Origin: Hymenoscyphus infarciens
Taxonomy: Eukaryota; Ascomycota; Leotiomycetes; Helotiales; Helotiaceae
Assembly (NCBI GenBank): GCA_001414345.1
Contig: LLCB01000174.1
Coordinates: 1-64,000, forward strand
Length of the DNA stretch: 64,000 nucleotides
Reading direction: 5' to 3'
Shown here: in pieces, positions 10,205-20,521 of the stretch
How the letters are laid out: the number at the start of each line of letters is the position of its first letter
Numbering within the stretch: the first letter of the stretch is position 1
Notes under the pieces: model-generated
The model's database searches: none
Seen by the model: the letters and a program-made list of their open reading frames with translations, nothing else
What the model was told of the DNA's origin: nothing
Program-made: the position numbers and the translations under genes

Positions 10205-12631
10205 TCAAGTCTCGGACTTCTTCCCTTTCGAAGACCCAGTTTCCAACCGCAAAGCCTCCAAAGCAGCCTCATACCCAGCTCTTTGATCCTCACCAAACTG
10301 CGCAGCATTAATATTCACCCTCCCCACCTTCGTCGAAGGCTTTCTCTCCACAGCCCCAGATCTCCCAATCTCATTCCAGAACCACCAAGCTTCACTTGAG
10401 GTAAAGAAAGTCCATGCGTGTCCCTTCTTTCCAGCTCTAGCTGTTCTACCCACTCGATGCACGTAGCTTGCAACACTTGTAGGGATGTCATAGTTGATGA
10501 CGTGACCTAGGTTTGGAAGATCGAGACCACGAGATACTAGGTCTGAGGCGATGAGGATTGAGACTTTGCCCGCTTCAAATGCTTTGAGGGTTGTTCGTCG
10601 CGTTGAGCTTCGTGTGGTGGATGTCAGGGTCGCGATTGAGGATGAGGAATTGGGTTCTAGGAGGGCAAGGAGACGGCCGAGACGGATGGCTGTTTCGTTT
10701 GATTTTGTGAATACGAGAACACCTCGACTGGGGGATAAAGTAACGTTTTGAGCTGGTTGTGAGATGGGAGTAGTAGAACTTGATGGCTTTTCTTCGTGTG
10801 TGCCGTCATCCGAACTGTCCGAATCCGACGAGGTGTCTGACGAAGAGTCCGAATCGGAGGAATCATCTGATGAAGAATCTGAATTGTCGCCATCATTTGA
10901 GACGATTGTTTTCGTCGTGATAAGACCCTCGCGTCTGAGTATCTCTAGTAGGTATAGAGGTTTGATGCCTTCGTCGTCAACCTTGATTCCAGCTTCAACG
11001 AGCAAAGATGGAACAATGTGACCATGAGAAACTTGACTGTCCTCCATAGTTACATCAGACGAGGTACCCTCAAGAACGACTAGTTTTGGTCTGTAGAGCT
11101 TCAGCCCATTCAATTGACCGACATCTCTCGTCAGCGTAGCACTGAGGATGATTTTTCTAATGTGACTGGCTCGTCTTTGTAAGCTGTGTCTCTCCTTCTG
11201 CAAGGTCCCCATTACAACAGGTAACCATTGCTGGAAACTCTGGTCAAGTAGCTTATCTGCTTCATCAACAACCAACCAGTTCAGGTGCTGAAGAGAGAAA
11301 CCAGGCGTTGATTTTATGTGCTCAACAAGACGACCAGGAGTACAAATCAAAATGTCTACTTTGGGAACCGGACGGAGAACATGGTCCTCCAACAGCGAAA
11401 TACTCTCTTCAGTGTATAGTGGTTCATCCTCTCCATCACTCTCTTGATCCGAGGTCTCCCATTTTGAATTGAGGCGTTTTTGTTTTTCTCGGTATTGATC
11501 TGGGTCATAGACCATTTCTTGTTCCATTATAGAGGATTGTTCTGACTTGAGATTATCACTCCCCACAGCAGTCCCAATCTTCACACGCCTTCTAGAGCCA
11601 GCAGTGAAAGCTGCAGCGCAAATTTCGGAAACTTCTCGCGCTTGAAGCACCAGTTCCCGGGTTGGCATAATGATGAGTCCACGGAGCCTTGTAGTCACAT
11701 TTTTGCTAATGTCGTCAATCATTGGCAGGACATACGCCAAAGTTTTTCCAGAACCGGTCGCAGCTGATACTAAAACATCTCCATGTTGGGCGGGCCCTGG
11801 GAGAAGAAGTGGGAGGACCGCGGATTGTACAGCAAAAGCCTCGGGAAACCCTTTGGAGGAAAGAATGGGAACGGCTTCTACGGGAACTCCCAAATCTGAG
11901 AATTTTGATGTAGCAGTAGGTGACACTCGAATTGGCGTTGACATCCAGGAAGGTAATGCAGATGAGGCTGATTGGGGTGGGGCTTCTGGTATTGGGTCGG
12001 GTTGTGGTAAAGGGACTAAGTCATGTATCTCTTCTTCTTCCTGCACAGCGTCTTCTGTTTGCGTAGCAGCTTCTTCCTCCTTCTCTTTCTTAGCAAGCTT
12101 CTCTGCCTTTCGAAGTGACTTTTCTCTTTTCCGCATCAACTTTTTATGCCTCGAGTCTTCTTCATCATCCTCAGCAACGGGTTCCTTTGCCTCGGAATGC
12201 TTTGGCAACGATTCCTTCTCCTTCTTTTTTGACTTGGTCTTTTTTGGCTTAGCCTCTACATCGGTATCCTTTGCAACTATGCCAGCATCCACACTGTTCA
12301 AGTTCTCGTGCTGTACTTTCTTTTCCTTCTTCGATTTCTTGGGACTTGGAGCAGTGTCGTTCGCTTCGACTTCTTCATGGTTTCTTTTAGACGATTGGAT
12401 ACCAATGATTGGCGCAGAGGTAGTTTCGACTACGACAGTCGTTTGAGGTTTCGACTTGGAAGGGGGGACATATCGGGCGTAGGTTGAGGAAGCATCGTTT
12501 TTAATGGATGGTGGGGCTGGTTTGCTCGGTGGTGCAGATGCACTTTCTAGGACAATATCTGGTGGTGCAATGGCAGCGATTTTCTGTTTCTTTGCTGGTG
12601 GAACATATCTGGAGTAGATCTGAGAAGACAT
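10205..12631 (-). CDS. DBP6: DEAD-box ATP-dependent RNA helicase, DBP6/DDX51 type
   Basis: A single-exon protein of 808 residues starting at the ATG at 12631 (gaaATG context, purine at -3). The frame stays open upstream but has no earlier ATG. Helicase motifs in order: SAATGSGKT (motif I, about residue 288), PTRELVLQ, TPGRLVEH, DEAD in VVDEADKLLD (about 458), SAT (about 497), LVFTKSNE, and HRVGRTARAG (motif VI, about 729). The Dbp6 family acts in the nucleolus in early 60S ribosome assembly. The N-terminal 250 residues are lysine/glutamate rich, and an acidic Ser/Asp stretch of about 45 residues (about 575-620) separates the two RecA domains. A YxRYVPPxK motif occurs twice near the N-terminus. 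It is divergent from the GPI3 gene across about 400 bp. The helicase call is certain; the DBP6 orthology rests on overall layout. Confidence 0.88.
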   Translation of the reverse strand: MSSQIYSRYVPPAKKQKIAAIAPPDIVLESASAPPSKPAPPSIKNDASSTYARYVPPSKSKPQTTVVVETTSAPIIGIQSSKRNHEEVEANDTAPSPKKSKKEKKVQHENLNSVDAGIVAKDTDVEAKPKKTKSKKKEKESLPKHSEAKEPVAEDDEEDSRHKKLMRKREKSLRKAEKLAKKEKEEEAATQTEDAVQEEEEIHDLVPLPQPDPIPEAPPQSASSALPSWMSTPIRVSPTATSKFSDLGVPVEAVPILSSKGFPEAFAVQSAVLPLLLPGPAQHGDVLVSAATGSGKTLAYVLPMIDDISKNVTTRLRGLIIMPTRELVLQAREVSEICAAAFTAGSRRRVKIGTAVGSDNLKSEQSSIMEQEMVYDPDQYREKQKRLNSKWETSDQESDGEDEPLYTEESISLLEDHVLRPVPKVDILICTPGRLVEHIKSTPGFSLQHLNWLVVDEADKLLDQSFQQWLPVVMGTLQKERHSLQRRASHIRKIILSATLTRDVGQLNGLKLYRPKLVVLEGTSSDVTMEDSQVSHGHIVPSLLVEAGIKVDDEGIKPLYLLEILRREGLITTKTIVSNDGDNSDSSSDDSSDSDSSSDTSSDSDSSDDGTHEEKPSSSTTPISQPAQNVTLSPSRGVLVFTKSNETAIRLGRLLALLEPNSSSSIATLTSTTRSSTRRTTLKAFEAGKVSILIASDLVSRGLDLPNLGHVINYDIPTSVASYVHRVGRTARAGKKGHAWTFFTSSEAWWFWNEIGRSGAVERKPSTKVGRVNINAAQFGEDQRAGYEAALEALRLETGSSKGKKSET

Positions 12632-13033
12632 TTCGGCGGTGCAGGTGGTGAGAGAAATTGCGCGAAGAAGCTGGAGCTTCAAAAAGTTGAAGCAAAATTC
12701 TCAGCCTTGCGAGGGTCGCTGATGTGGGGCCGACAAGGTGGGCCTTGGCATTTCTACTTCTGTACAACTGTACAACCTCAACTCTCCCCAGCTTAGACTT
12801 CTTTTTGACAGCTTGACTTCTCGACATCTCGACCTCCTCTCTTTTCGATTCGACACCGATGTCTCGATCTTGTATAGCTTCACTGTCTTTTCCGAACCTC
12901 GTCAGCCTCGATAACTAGGGCCGCGCCTTCTCCTGTCGCATATACATGTACATATACCATGCTGCTACCACGACAGCATCAACACCACCTCGTCCAATAG
13001 CCATCTGCAGCAATTAGAGCTCAATTAAATCCC
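12632..13033. promoter_or_regulatory. Shared divergent promoter region of DBP6 and GPI3
   Basis: 402 bp separate the two start codons, so both promoters and 5' leaders lie here. The part nearest DBP6 is open in the helicase frame without an ATG and is taken as leader. I see no convincing TATA box. No other gene is visible. Confidence 0.5.
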
Positions 13034-14637
13034 ATGCCGCCGCCCATGATGGCTCTCCCAAGGACGCTCTCTAAACCTCCAACGGCCACCGACCAGCGGC
13101 ATCGAAGAGGATCGTCACGAACTATGCCATACAACATTGCCATGGTGAGCGACTTCTTCTTCCCCCAACCAGGAGGGGTCGAGAGTCACATCTACCAGCT
13201 CTCCACGAAGCTCATCGATCGCGGACACAAAGTCATTGTCATCACCCACGCATACGATGGGAGAACGGGGGTGCGATATCTCACGAACGGCCTCAAAGTG
13301 TACCACGTCCCTTTTTTCATCATTTACCGCGCCTCGACCTTTCCCACCGTTTTCTCCTTCTTCCCCATTTTTCGAAATATTGTAATACGGGAGGAGATTG
13401 AGATTGTTCACGGGCATGCAAGTCTTAGTAGTTTTTGCCATGAAGCGATATTGCATGCCAGGACCATGGGATTGCGGACCGTCTTCACCGACCATTCGTT
13501 GTTTGGATTCGCAGATGCTGGCAGCATTCTCACCAACAAGCTGTTAAAATTTACATTGAGTGATGTAGATCATGTCATCTGCGTCAGCCACACATGGTAC
13601 GTCTAGTGTCTAGTCCAATTCTTTCCCTACGGCACCCTCTGATAAGCCAAAGCAAGGAAAACACAGTTCTTCGCGCCTCCCTCGACCCCCTCATGGTCTC
13701 TGTCATTCCCAACGCCGTCGTGGCCGAGAACTTTCGACCCCTCCACCATCCTTCTTATCCAACCGATTTCGGAAACCACCCGCTTCCACAGCTCATCGGT
13801 CCACACGATACAATTACGATTGTGGTTATATCACGATTGTTCTACAATAAGGGAACTGATTTATTGGTGGCAGCGATCCCAAGAATATTGGCAAGCCATC
13901 CAAATGTTCGCTTCATCATCGCTGGTTCTGGCCCAAAGGCTATTGATTTGGAACAAATGTTAGAAAGGAATGTCTTGCAAGACAGAGTCGAAATGCTAGG
14001 TCCCGTTCGACACGAAGAGGTTCGAGATGTCATGGTACGAGGTCATATATATCTTCATCCTAGTTTGACCGAAGCATTCGGTACAGTAATTGTCGAAGCA
14101 GCAAGTTGTGGTTTATATGTGGTCTGTACCCAGGTGGGTGGTATTCCAGAAGTTCTCCCGGCCCACATGACCGTCTTTGCAAAGCCAGAAGAGGACGACT
14201 TGGTTGCCGCCACCGGAAGAGCTATTGCTGCATTAAGAGCCAACAAAGTCCGAACGGAGAAATTCCACGATCAAGTTAAAATGATGTATTCTTGGACGGA
14301 CGTTGCTGAGCGAACTGAACGAGTATATGATGGCATTTCTGGCGGGTTGAGCGAAGCCGATTTTTATGGATACGACGCAGCCGATGCAGCCAGCTGGAGT
14401 GCGACCAGAGGAAGGGCGGGAGTTCAAAGCTTCGCCCTCATCGATCGACTGAAGAGGTATTATGGCTGTGGTATCTGGGCTGGCAAGCTCTTTTGTCTCT
14501 GTGTGGTCATTGATTATCTCCTCTTCATGCTCCTGGAATTATGGGCCCCTCGTGATGCGATCGACATTTCAAGGAACTGGCCTAAAAAGCCTAGGGAAGA
14601 CTTGGTGGCAGGTGACGATTCGTCATTTAAGCATTGA
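13034..14637 (+). CDS. GPI3: Phosphatidylinositol N-acetylglucosaminyltransferase catalytic subunit (GPI3/SPT14, PIG-A)
   Basis: Exons 13034-13596 and 13653-14637 (515 residues) are joined across a 56-bp intron with donor gtacgt, branch ctgat and acceptor aag. Splicing restores the family motif [11 protein letters not shown] after VICVSHT. The protein transfers GlcNAc from UDP-GlcNAc to phosphatidylinositol on the cytosolic face of the ER, the first step of GPI-anchor synthesis. Support: the GT4 N-terminal motif [11 protein letters not shown] (about 45), the NAV block after VSVIP, the EX7E motif EAFGTVIVE (about 327-335), and a C-terminal hydrophobic segment near residues 460-483, the usual membrane anchor. 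The N-terminus is about 30 residues longer than [18 protein letters not shown], so translation might start at that internal ATG. All key motifs are present and the gene looks functional. Confidence 0.93.
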
Positions 14638-15458
14638 AAAACTTGCCCAACCTTCAAAACCACTCAAGTCAACTCAGTTGCGAGAGTTGCAAAGCAATAA
14701 AGCAGCGCGGGTTCAACGACACCCTGCAATGCATAGTAATGCACACGAGTTCTGGGATATATGCAGAAGAACAATCACCTCTTCCATGCTGGTCCCAACG
14801 CCAGGTTCGAAAAGACAAGGGGGTTCGATTCATAGGCTGGTCCAGCCCGTCCCAAACTGCCGAACGAAAAATCCAATTTGGAAATTGCAGAAAGACGTGA
14901 GTGCACCCAAAGATGCGACTCGAGGTCGCCCGGCTATAAAGATGTATTTTGGCTATCTCAATTATAATTAGACGTGCATCGCTTACGCCACACTCTTCTA
15001 TGTATGGTTTCCACTCTACCGCAATCACTTAAAACTCAATAGGTCACGCAGTTGATCTTGATTGATTCAGATCTTGGAATCCAGATCACCAACTTCTTAC
15101 TTACTTGGGTTTCGGCAGTCCTCGACGTGTTTTCATTTAGGGCTACAGTAAGTTAACCGAAAGTACTTTTTGCACAACTCTCCAGTCAAACCTGGTCATT
15201 TGATCACTTGCTGATATCCAACAGTCATCCTGTTACGTGGACTCCTTTTTCATATCATATATTAATTGCCGGTTGATTCCAATCCATCCCAAAAGCTGGG
15301 TGCCACAGCGCCGATGTAAAGTCCTGCAATAAATTGCGAGCCTCAATATGAACAACCTAAATTTATTACATATGTAGCTGTTCTATGAAGGTTTCTTTTC
15401 GTTTCACTGAACTGCCAATCCCAAGAATTCTATCGTCTTCCTTTTGATCTCGTCCAAC
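14638..15458. other. Intergenic region, no gene recognised
   Basis: Contains the 3' end of GPI3 and the upstream region of the tyrosinase gene. Open stretches here overlap on both strands and show no domain or splice structure. Confidence 0.5.
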
Positions 15459-17013
15459 ATGCCTTCTCTTTTTAAAGGTTTATGCTTTATCGCTTCCTTA
15501 TTGAGTGTCTTTGTGGGAGGAGTAAATGGCGATGCTGTGTCCGACCTACAAACCAAAGGAAGAGCCCAAATCAATACACAGTTGGCAAAGTCAAAGACTT
15601 GCACTGCTACCAATATCCAAGTCCGCAAGGAATGGTAGGGTAAAATGGCAACTCTCGTGCAGCCCTGGCTTATTTGACTCAGGGGCGATGTCTCGGTTGC
15701 CGATCGAAAGGCTTATATCAATGCTGTCTTGTGTTTGATCAAAGCACCGTCGAAGTTACCAGCTGGAAAGTTCCCTGGAGCACAGACTCGCTATGAAGAC
15801 TTCGTAGTTACGCACATGCAGCAAACTCCCAACATTCATGGAACGGTATAAAAAATCTACTCTGATGTGTGGAATGTATGCTAAGAATCCAGGGTAACTT
15901 TCTGTCATGGCATCGATACTTCACCTGGGCCTATGAACAAGCACTAAGGTATGAACTTTGACATAAGATTTACCATCATATACTTATTTTGACTCCAGGA
16001 CCGAGTGTGGTTACAATGGAACGCAACCAGTATGTCTAATAGCAATCAATGGGAGTCTTTGAGACTGACGTATACAGTACTGGGATTTTGGAAAATGGGC
16101 TGCAGATCCGGAAAAATCACCAATCTTCGATGGCTCCGAGACAAGTATGGGTGGTAACGGAGCAAAGGTTAGCCACAAGGCTACAGCTATGGGACCCGCT
16201 CAGAATGGTGGTGGATGTGTTGACAGAGGACCATTTGCAAAGTATGTTATGCTATCCTTCTATCTCCAAAGTTTCTGGCTAACAACTTACAGCATGACGG
16301 TTCGACTTGGGTATTAAGACCTCGATTCTTTGCTTGTACTTATTGCTAATATCTCTAGACCTGTCTCCCCCGTCGCTGATCCCGCCCCTCCCAAAAATCC
16401 CCAAACTAACGGATATGGCCTTAACACCCGCTGTCTTCGTCGCGATCTCGGGCCCTACCTCTCTACACGCAGCACTACCACCGCACAAGTGGGTATTCCG
16501 AGTTATTTCCCCCTCTTCTGGGTTATTTCAGGAGGATTGGGACACTATTCCCTCCTCAGGCATCTCATTTCCTCCTAATTTCCTCAGACATACTTCTAGA
16601 AACGGCAGTACTGAATCCGAGATCGTCCACAGATGGCATCCGTAATCACAGGCTCCAAGGACATCGGCAGCTTCCAAAACACATTACAAGCACAAGGCGC
16701 GAACGGAAACATCGGAATCCACTCCGGATCTCATTTCACCATTGGTTCGGATCCGGGAGGAGATTTTTATACCTCGCCTAACGATCCTGCCTTCTGGTTG
16801 TTGCATGGACAGATTGATCGTCTGTGGACAACTTGGCAGAGTCAGGATTTGCCGAATCGGATGCAGGTTATTGCGGGGGGAACGGCGATGTTTGGGGGTG
16901 GGACGCAGAAGTTGACTGATAATGTTGATATTTCGAATGTGAATGCTAAGGTTTATCAGATTAAGGATTTGGTTAGTGTTACGGATGGGCCGTTTTGTTA
17001 TGTTTATGAGTAA
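15459..17013 (+). CDS. Secreted tyrosinase / catechol oxidase (type-3 copper), 8 exons
   Basis: Exons: 15459-15634, 15683-15845, 15893-15948, 15999-16029, 16078-16241, 16293-16310, 16359-16488, 16633-17013, giving 372 residues. Each junction keeps frame and most donors are gta-type. Residues 1-24 are a signal peptide (hydrophobic core, end near GGVNG). CuA ligands are His103 (THMQQ), His111 (NIHGT) and His120 (SWHRYF). CuB ligands are His276 and His280 (IHSGSH) and His304 (WLLHGQ), so all six are present. Such enzymes oxidise phenols or catechols to quinones with O2. The short length and lack of a C-terminal shielding domain resemble secreted fungal catechol oxidases rather than intracellular melanin tyrosinases. 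The last intron (144 bp, donor gtgggt) is the least certain; reading through it would end after CuA and give a protein without CuB. Confidence 0.85.
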
Positions 17014-17127
17014 GTAGAGATGGATGGACTGGGTTCTGGGGAGATGTTTGGGGGTTGGGTTGAGGCAGGAGTGCGGGTTTAGTTGTTCTATATTTGCTTT
17101 TGCTTTGAAGAATATTATATTCATTTA

Positions 17128-17661
17128 GGGCCTGTTTGGCTCGCATAAATTATTTAAATATATGTATGGATATCTGACGAGATGCCCTGAATAGTGACCT
17201 CGTATAAGTTGGTGCATATCATCATTTGTTTCTTAATATATTGAGTAATCGTTTAGCTCGTAGTGCATATGTTGGTGCATATCCTAGGGCCATATCGACG
17301 ATTAATATTAGTAGATTTTAGTCACTTCGCTAAGGTAAATTTACGGTTACGAGCTCGAATCCGGCGACGATGGAGTAGCGTGGATGGCGGTAGTGGTATA
17401 CTAGTACTTAGTGGTGGAGTAGATGAAAGATATGTATAAACTTTTAAAGATTTACACCTCTAGAGGTCTAAATCTTTTTTTGGTGGTGCATATCCTATTT
17501 ATATATGCACCCAGATATACGAGGTTAAACGAGGGATTTGCATCACTTTTAAATATATATACCAAACACTGGTACATATATAGAGTTAGTGCATATATAT
17601 ATATATTACCTCTTGTTTTTTGGTAGTATATATCCTAGATATACACGAGCCAAACACCCCC
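17128..17661. mobile_element. PIF/Harbinger-like (Tourist-type) MITE
   Basis: 534-bp AT-rich element without coding potential. The left end GGGCCTGTTTGGCTCG (17128-17143) matches the inverted right end GGGGGTGTTTGGCTCG (17661-17646) at 14 of 16 positions. The flanking trinucleotide TTA is duplicated (17125-17127 and 17662-17664), the TWA-type target typical of PIF/Harbinger transposons. Inside, a gtgcatat motif recurs at least five times. It lies 115 bp downstream of the tyrosinase stop codon. Confidence 0.72.
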
Positions 17662-17724
17662 TTAGCCTCGTTTGATGTAGTTGTGACATACATCTGTTTT
17701 TGTGGAAACTGTGCAGTGTTTCAT

Positions 17725-18275
17725 CTAGACTACTACTCTATTCTACTTAACTGTTTTTAAGTACTACTCTACTCTACTCATACCACTCTGAGTAACTCTG
17801 AGTAGTACTCTGAGTATTCGGGCCGTATCGGGCTTGGCGGGGACGAGTCTCGGAGTAGCGTCGGTGTAGCGCTCCGGAGCTGCCGAGAGCTTAAGCGAGA
17901 TCTCTTTTCTACTCAATTTACGACGTAACTTCTTTAATAATAAGTGAGCTATTAATTATATAATAAAAAATCTTAGTACTTAATATATATTATTAGTAAT
18001 ATTACTAATGTTAAGCTTTATTAACTTTCTAAATACTTAGGCTTTTATTAGTCTAATAAGCTAGAGTCTTTATCTAGAAGAAGAGACTAAATAGAAGAAG
18101 AAAGAGAGAAGAGAGAAGAGAAGAAGAAGTAAGAGAAGGATAATAAGAAGGATAATAAGAAGGCTAAAGAGGATGACTTTGAAGACAAGTATTCTGTACT
18201 TTAGTTAGCTAGTTATTTGTTTCTATTTATAGTATACTACTTAGAGTACTATTTGAGTACCTGAGTATTTTTTTC
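17725..18275. repeat. Dispersed repeat element, copy B
   Basis: It shares with 8575-9075 the order ttaagtactactctactctact, cggagtagcg, gagcttaagcgagatct, acgtaacttctttaataataa, tattaattatata and attactaatgttaagcttta. The 3' portion differs and contains a purine-rich gaagaag tract (18070-18180). Several CTACTC/GAGTA motifs mark the ends. Confidence 0.55.
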
Positions 18276-18819
18276 TCATATACTAATCGTGTTGTTGCCC
18301 TTTCAAAAGTCCAAAGTGACTGTAAAAAAAAGGAGTGCTTCCTAAGGCTCACTTCCCTGCTATTGACTTGTTACTATCCCCCCCGAAATACATTATATAC
18401 GCACAGACAATTGCTATACTAAAACGACCCTGCGCATACAATGTAATTAGGGGGGATAGTACTAGAGGGACTGGCCTAGTTCTAGCAAGTACACATACCT
18501 TAAATCCTCAGTGTCGTCTGAAGTGCTATGTCCGGCCTAAAAAAAACCTCTCCTTCTAAATTTTGAATTTAGTATAATGGGGATGCTTTAGGATATTTTT
18601 GATGAGAAATTGAGGGGACTGCACGGGGGTAGAAGTTTTGGTGGAAGGCTCCTTGATTGATGAATTTTCAGATGTACACAGAGGCTACTATGAAATATGT
18701 CGACTAAAACTTCTATTTCATTTTGGAGATGTGGAATCAACGTAGTTGTAGTTGGAATGACTTCTAAACAAAAAACCCTTCAATCCATCCCTTACTCTTT
18801 ATGAAGGACCCAAGCTGTC
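18276..18819. other. Intergenic region with an imperfect inverted repeat
   Basis: Contains the hairpin-forming repeat at 18369-18463 (separate entry). No gene recognised. Confidence 0.4.
18369..18463. repeat. Imperfect inverted repeat, arms about 35 bp
   Basis: The left arm (18369-18404, with ttactatcccccc and aatacattatatacgca) is complementary to the right arm (18430-18463, with tgcgcatacaatgtaatt and ggggggatagta). A loop of about 25 nt lies between them. The transcript would form a long stem. No coding frame or tRNA features are evident. Confidence 0.6.
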
Positions 18820-19600
18820 TTAATGCTCGTCCTCCTCTTTACCATCACTTATCCTCTCGTTTCTGCGCTCTAGGGCCTCTTTAAGAGCTTTAAATAATGG
18901 CTCAATTCCCACGGGTGGAATGGCATTGTTGATCGCCGTCTTATTTGCTTCTAGTTGTCCTTCAGGCCAATTGTAAACAACGAAAGTCCAAAGGTCTCCC
19001 ATCTCTCTACTGTTTAGGATTGAGGAAGATCTTCAAGTCAGCATTGTTAATTGCATAGATATATTTGAAGGTGACACAGGACTGTAGGGGTAGTAACAGA
19101 GCTATCTGAGGAGAAGTCTCAAGGCCTCTAAGGCAACATGCAGGGGTAGAGAAAACAGAAAGATACCCACCATGTTTACCACTAGGGTCAACCCCGTAGT
19201 TAATGCCCTTGTCACAGGAATCACCAATAGACGCGAATGGATTCAAGCCTAAGGTTTCTTTCTTGACAGCCTTGGTTTTCTTTGTGCTGTGTTCGTCCTT
19301 TGGTATTTTATCCAGAATGCTGGCAGGTGTTACAAATGCTTTTAGATCTGAAGTACATGCCGGGCCATGCCTCCTTCATGCGAGATTCTACAGGAACATT
19401 TCTGCGTAGCGATCCAGTACGCCCACCAACCACGCCACGACCCATCGTTTGCCCAACATCTCGACTCGAAAAGGATTTCTCTGCCCAAAGATACTTTGCC
19501 AGGTTTGCCACAGGAATTTTCACGGCGTTGAATGTTTTTGCAGAAGCGGATGTCGGAAGATGAATGGTGCGTTACTGAGATTGAACGTATGTTCAACTAT
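18820..19600 (-). pseudogene. Broken gene of unknown function (minus strand)
   Basis: Protein-like segments occur in order but in shifting frames: a piece around 19560-19310 (VANLAKYLWAEKSFSSRD, RMKEAWPG), a piece around 19345-19200 (AFVTPASILDKIPKDEH, LNPFASIGDSCDKGINYG), a piece around 19095-19020 (FKYIYAINNADLKIFLNPK) preceded by an intron-like acceptor ctacag, and the tail 19002-18820 (MGDLWTFVVYNWPEGQLEA to GKEEDEH, stop). At least one frameshift (near 19350) and another frame change near 19010 are needed to join them. I do not recognise the family. It might be a multi-exon gene I have not resolved, but the frame changes lack good splice sites. Confidence 0.4.
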
Positions 19601-20421
19601 CTTGGAACCGCTGAACGTCACTATATAAGCTTGATAGATCGCCATATGCTAGTGAGGACCACCTCATGCTGAATTGGCTGATGAAGGATTGAAGGTATCA
19701 CTTCCTGCGGTTATATTATCAGGCCTTCGAAGACCCGTAGAGTCCGAGTTCTTTTATGAAGAAGGAGGTATTTGGTATCAGGTGGATACATTGGTTGATA
19801 CTGAAGGAAGAAAGGTAACGGCATCGACATTTTACGACCCAACGAGATCTGTTCTTCCCTTGCCAAAGAAGCTTGTTCTCCTATTTTCATCGTGGCCGAC
19901 ATGGGAAGAAACCCGCCCTCGTCAAAAAGCTATCATTTGTTATGTTGAAGGTTTTGAAGACGAGTTTGATTCCTAGCAACAGTCCCGCAACTTTTTAGAT
20001 TATACTGCGAAGATTTCATGGGAGTCAGAGACTTCTGCAGGGAAACTCGACTCTCATGCCCAAGGCGTGTCGGATTCCAATGACGACTCCCTACGAACTG
20101 CTAAAGGTCACCATCATCCTCATTACTATGTCAAGTTATGGTGCACAGTTGTTGTAAAACAGTTTGGAGTCAAACCTCCGGTACTAGAACTAATGTCTGA
20201 ATTTTATCCAATATGGGATGTTTTCTTTGAAATCCACCGTGTAAAGATGGATCGATTCAATGGCGTGCTTTGCCACCCAGGAGACAGATCAAAGATGGTC
20301 CGGCCTTGTACCCATTTTACCCAACCCCAGCTACACGGGTGAGATTATAAAGGGCTCTAATAATATGTTAATACCATTTGGGTGGGCCGATACTGAGGAA
20401 GAAGATACAATCATAGCATAG
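19532..20421 (+). pseudogene. Broken gene of unknown function (plus strand)
   Basis: Starting at the ATG at 19532 a frame reads MFLQKRMSEDEWCVTEIER onward to a TGA near 19668. A second frame takes over (from about 19656; contains SEFFYEEGGIWYQVDTL), is interrupted once by TAG at 19974-19976, and continues in the same frame through GHHHPHYYVKLWC and LMSEFYPIWDVFFEIHRVK to a TGA at 20340. A third frame then gives KGSNNMLIPFGWADTEEED to a TAG at 20419-20421. The series reads as one protein of about 295 codons broken by two frameshifts and one nonsense codon. Family unknown. Its 5' end overlaps the start of the minus-strand remnant. Confidence 0.45.
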
Positions 20422-20521
20422 CCACCTCAGTGGAAGTTGAAAGCTATAAGAGCACCAGTAAATTGCATTTGGTGTATCGACTGATAGATGTCTTATATTT
20501 ACTCTTTAAGCGTTCCTACTA

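Noticed and set aside
11670..12446. 258-codon plus-strand open frame
   Set aside because: Antisense shadow of the low-complexity helicase N-terminus; no domain and Ser/Phe-rich composition typical of the reverse of Lys/Glu codons.
12632..12682. N-terminal extension of the helicase starting at a TTG
   Set aside because: No upstream ATG in frame; ATG 12631 has a good context and a plausible N-terminus.
14462..14971. 169-codon frame overlapping the GPI3 3' end
   Set aside because: Alternate frame of GPI3 continuing into intergenic DNA; no family resemblance.
17340..17365. Possible tRNA B-box (gagctcgaatccgg)
   Set aside because: No A-box, acceptor stem or cloverleaf around it; it lies inside the MITE.
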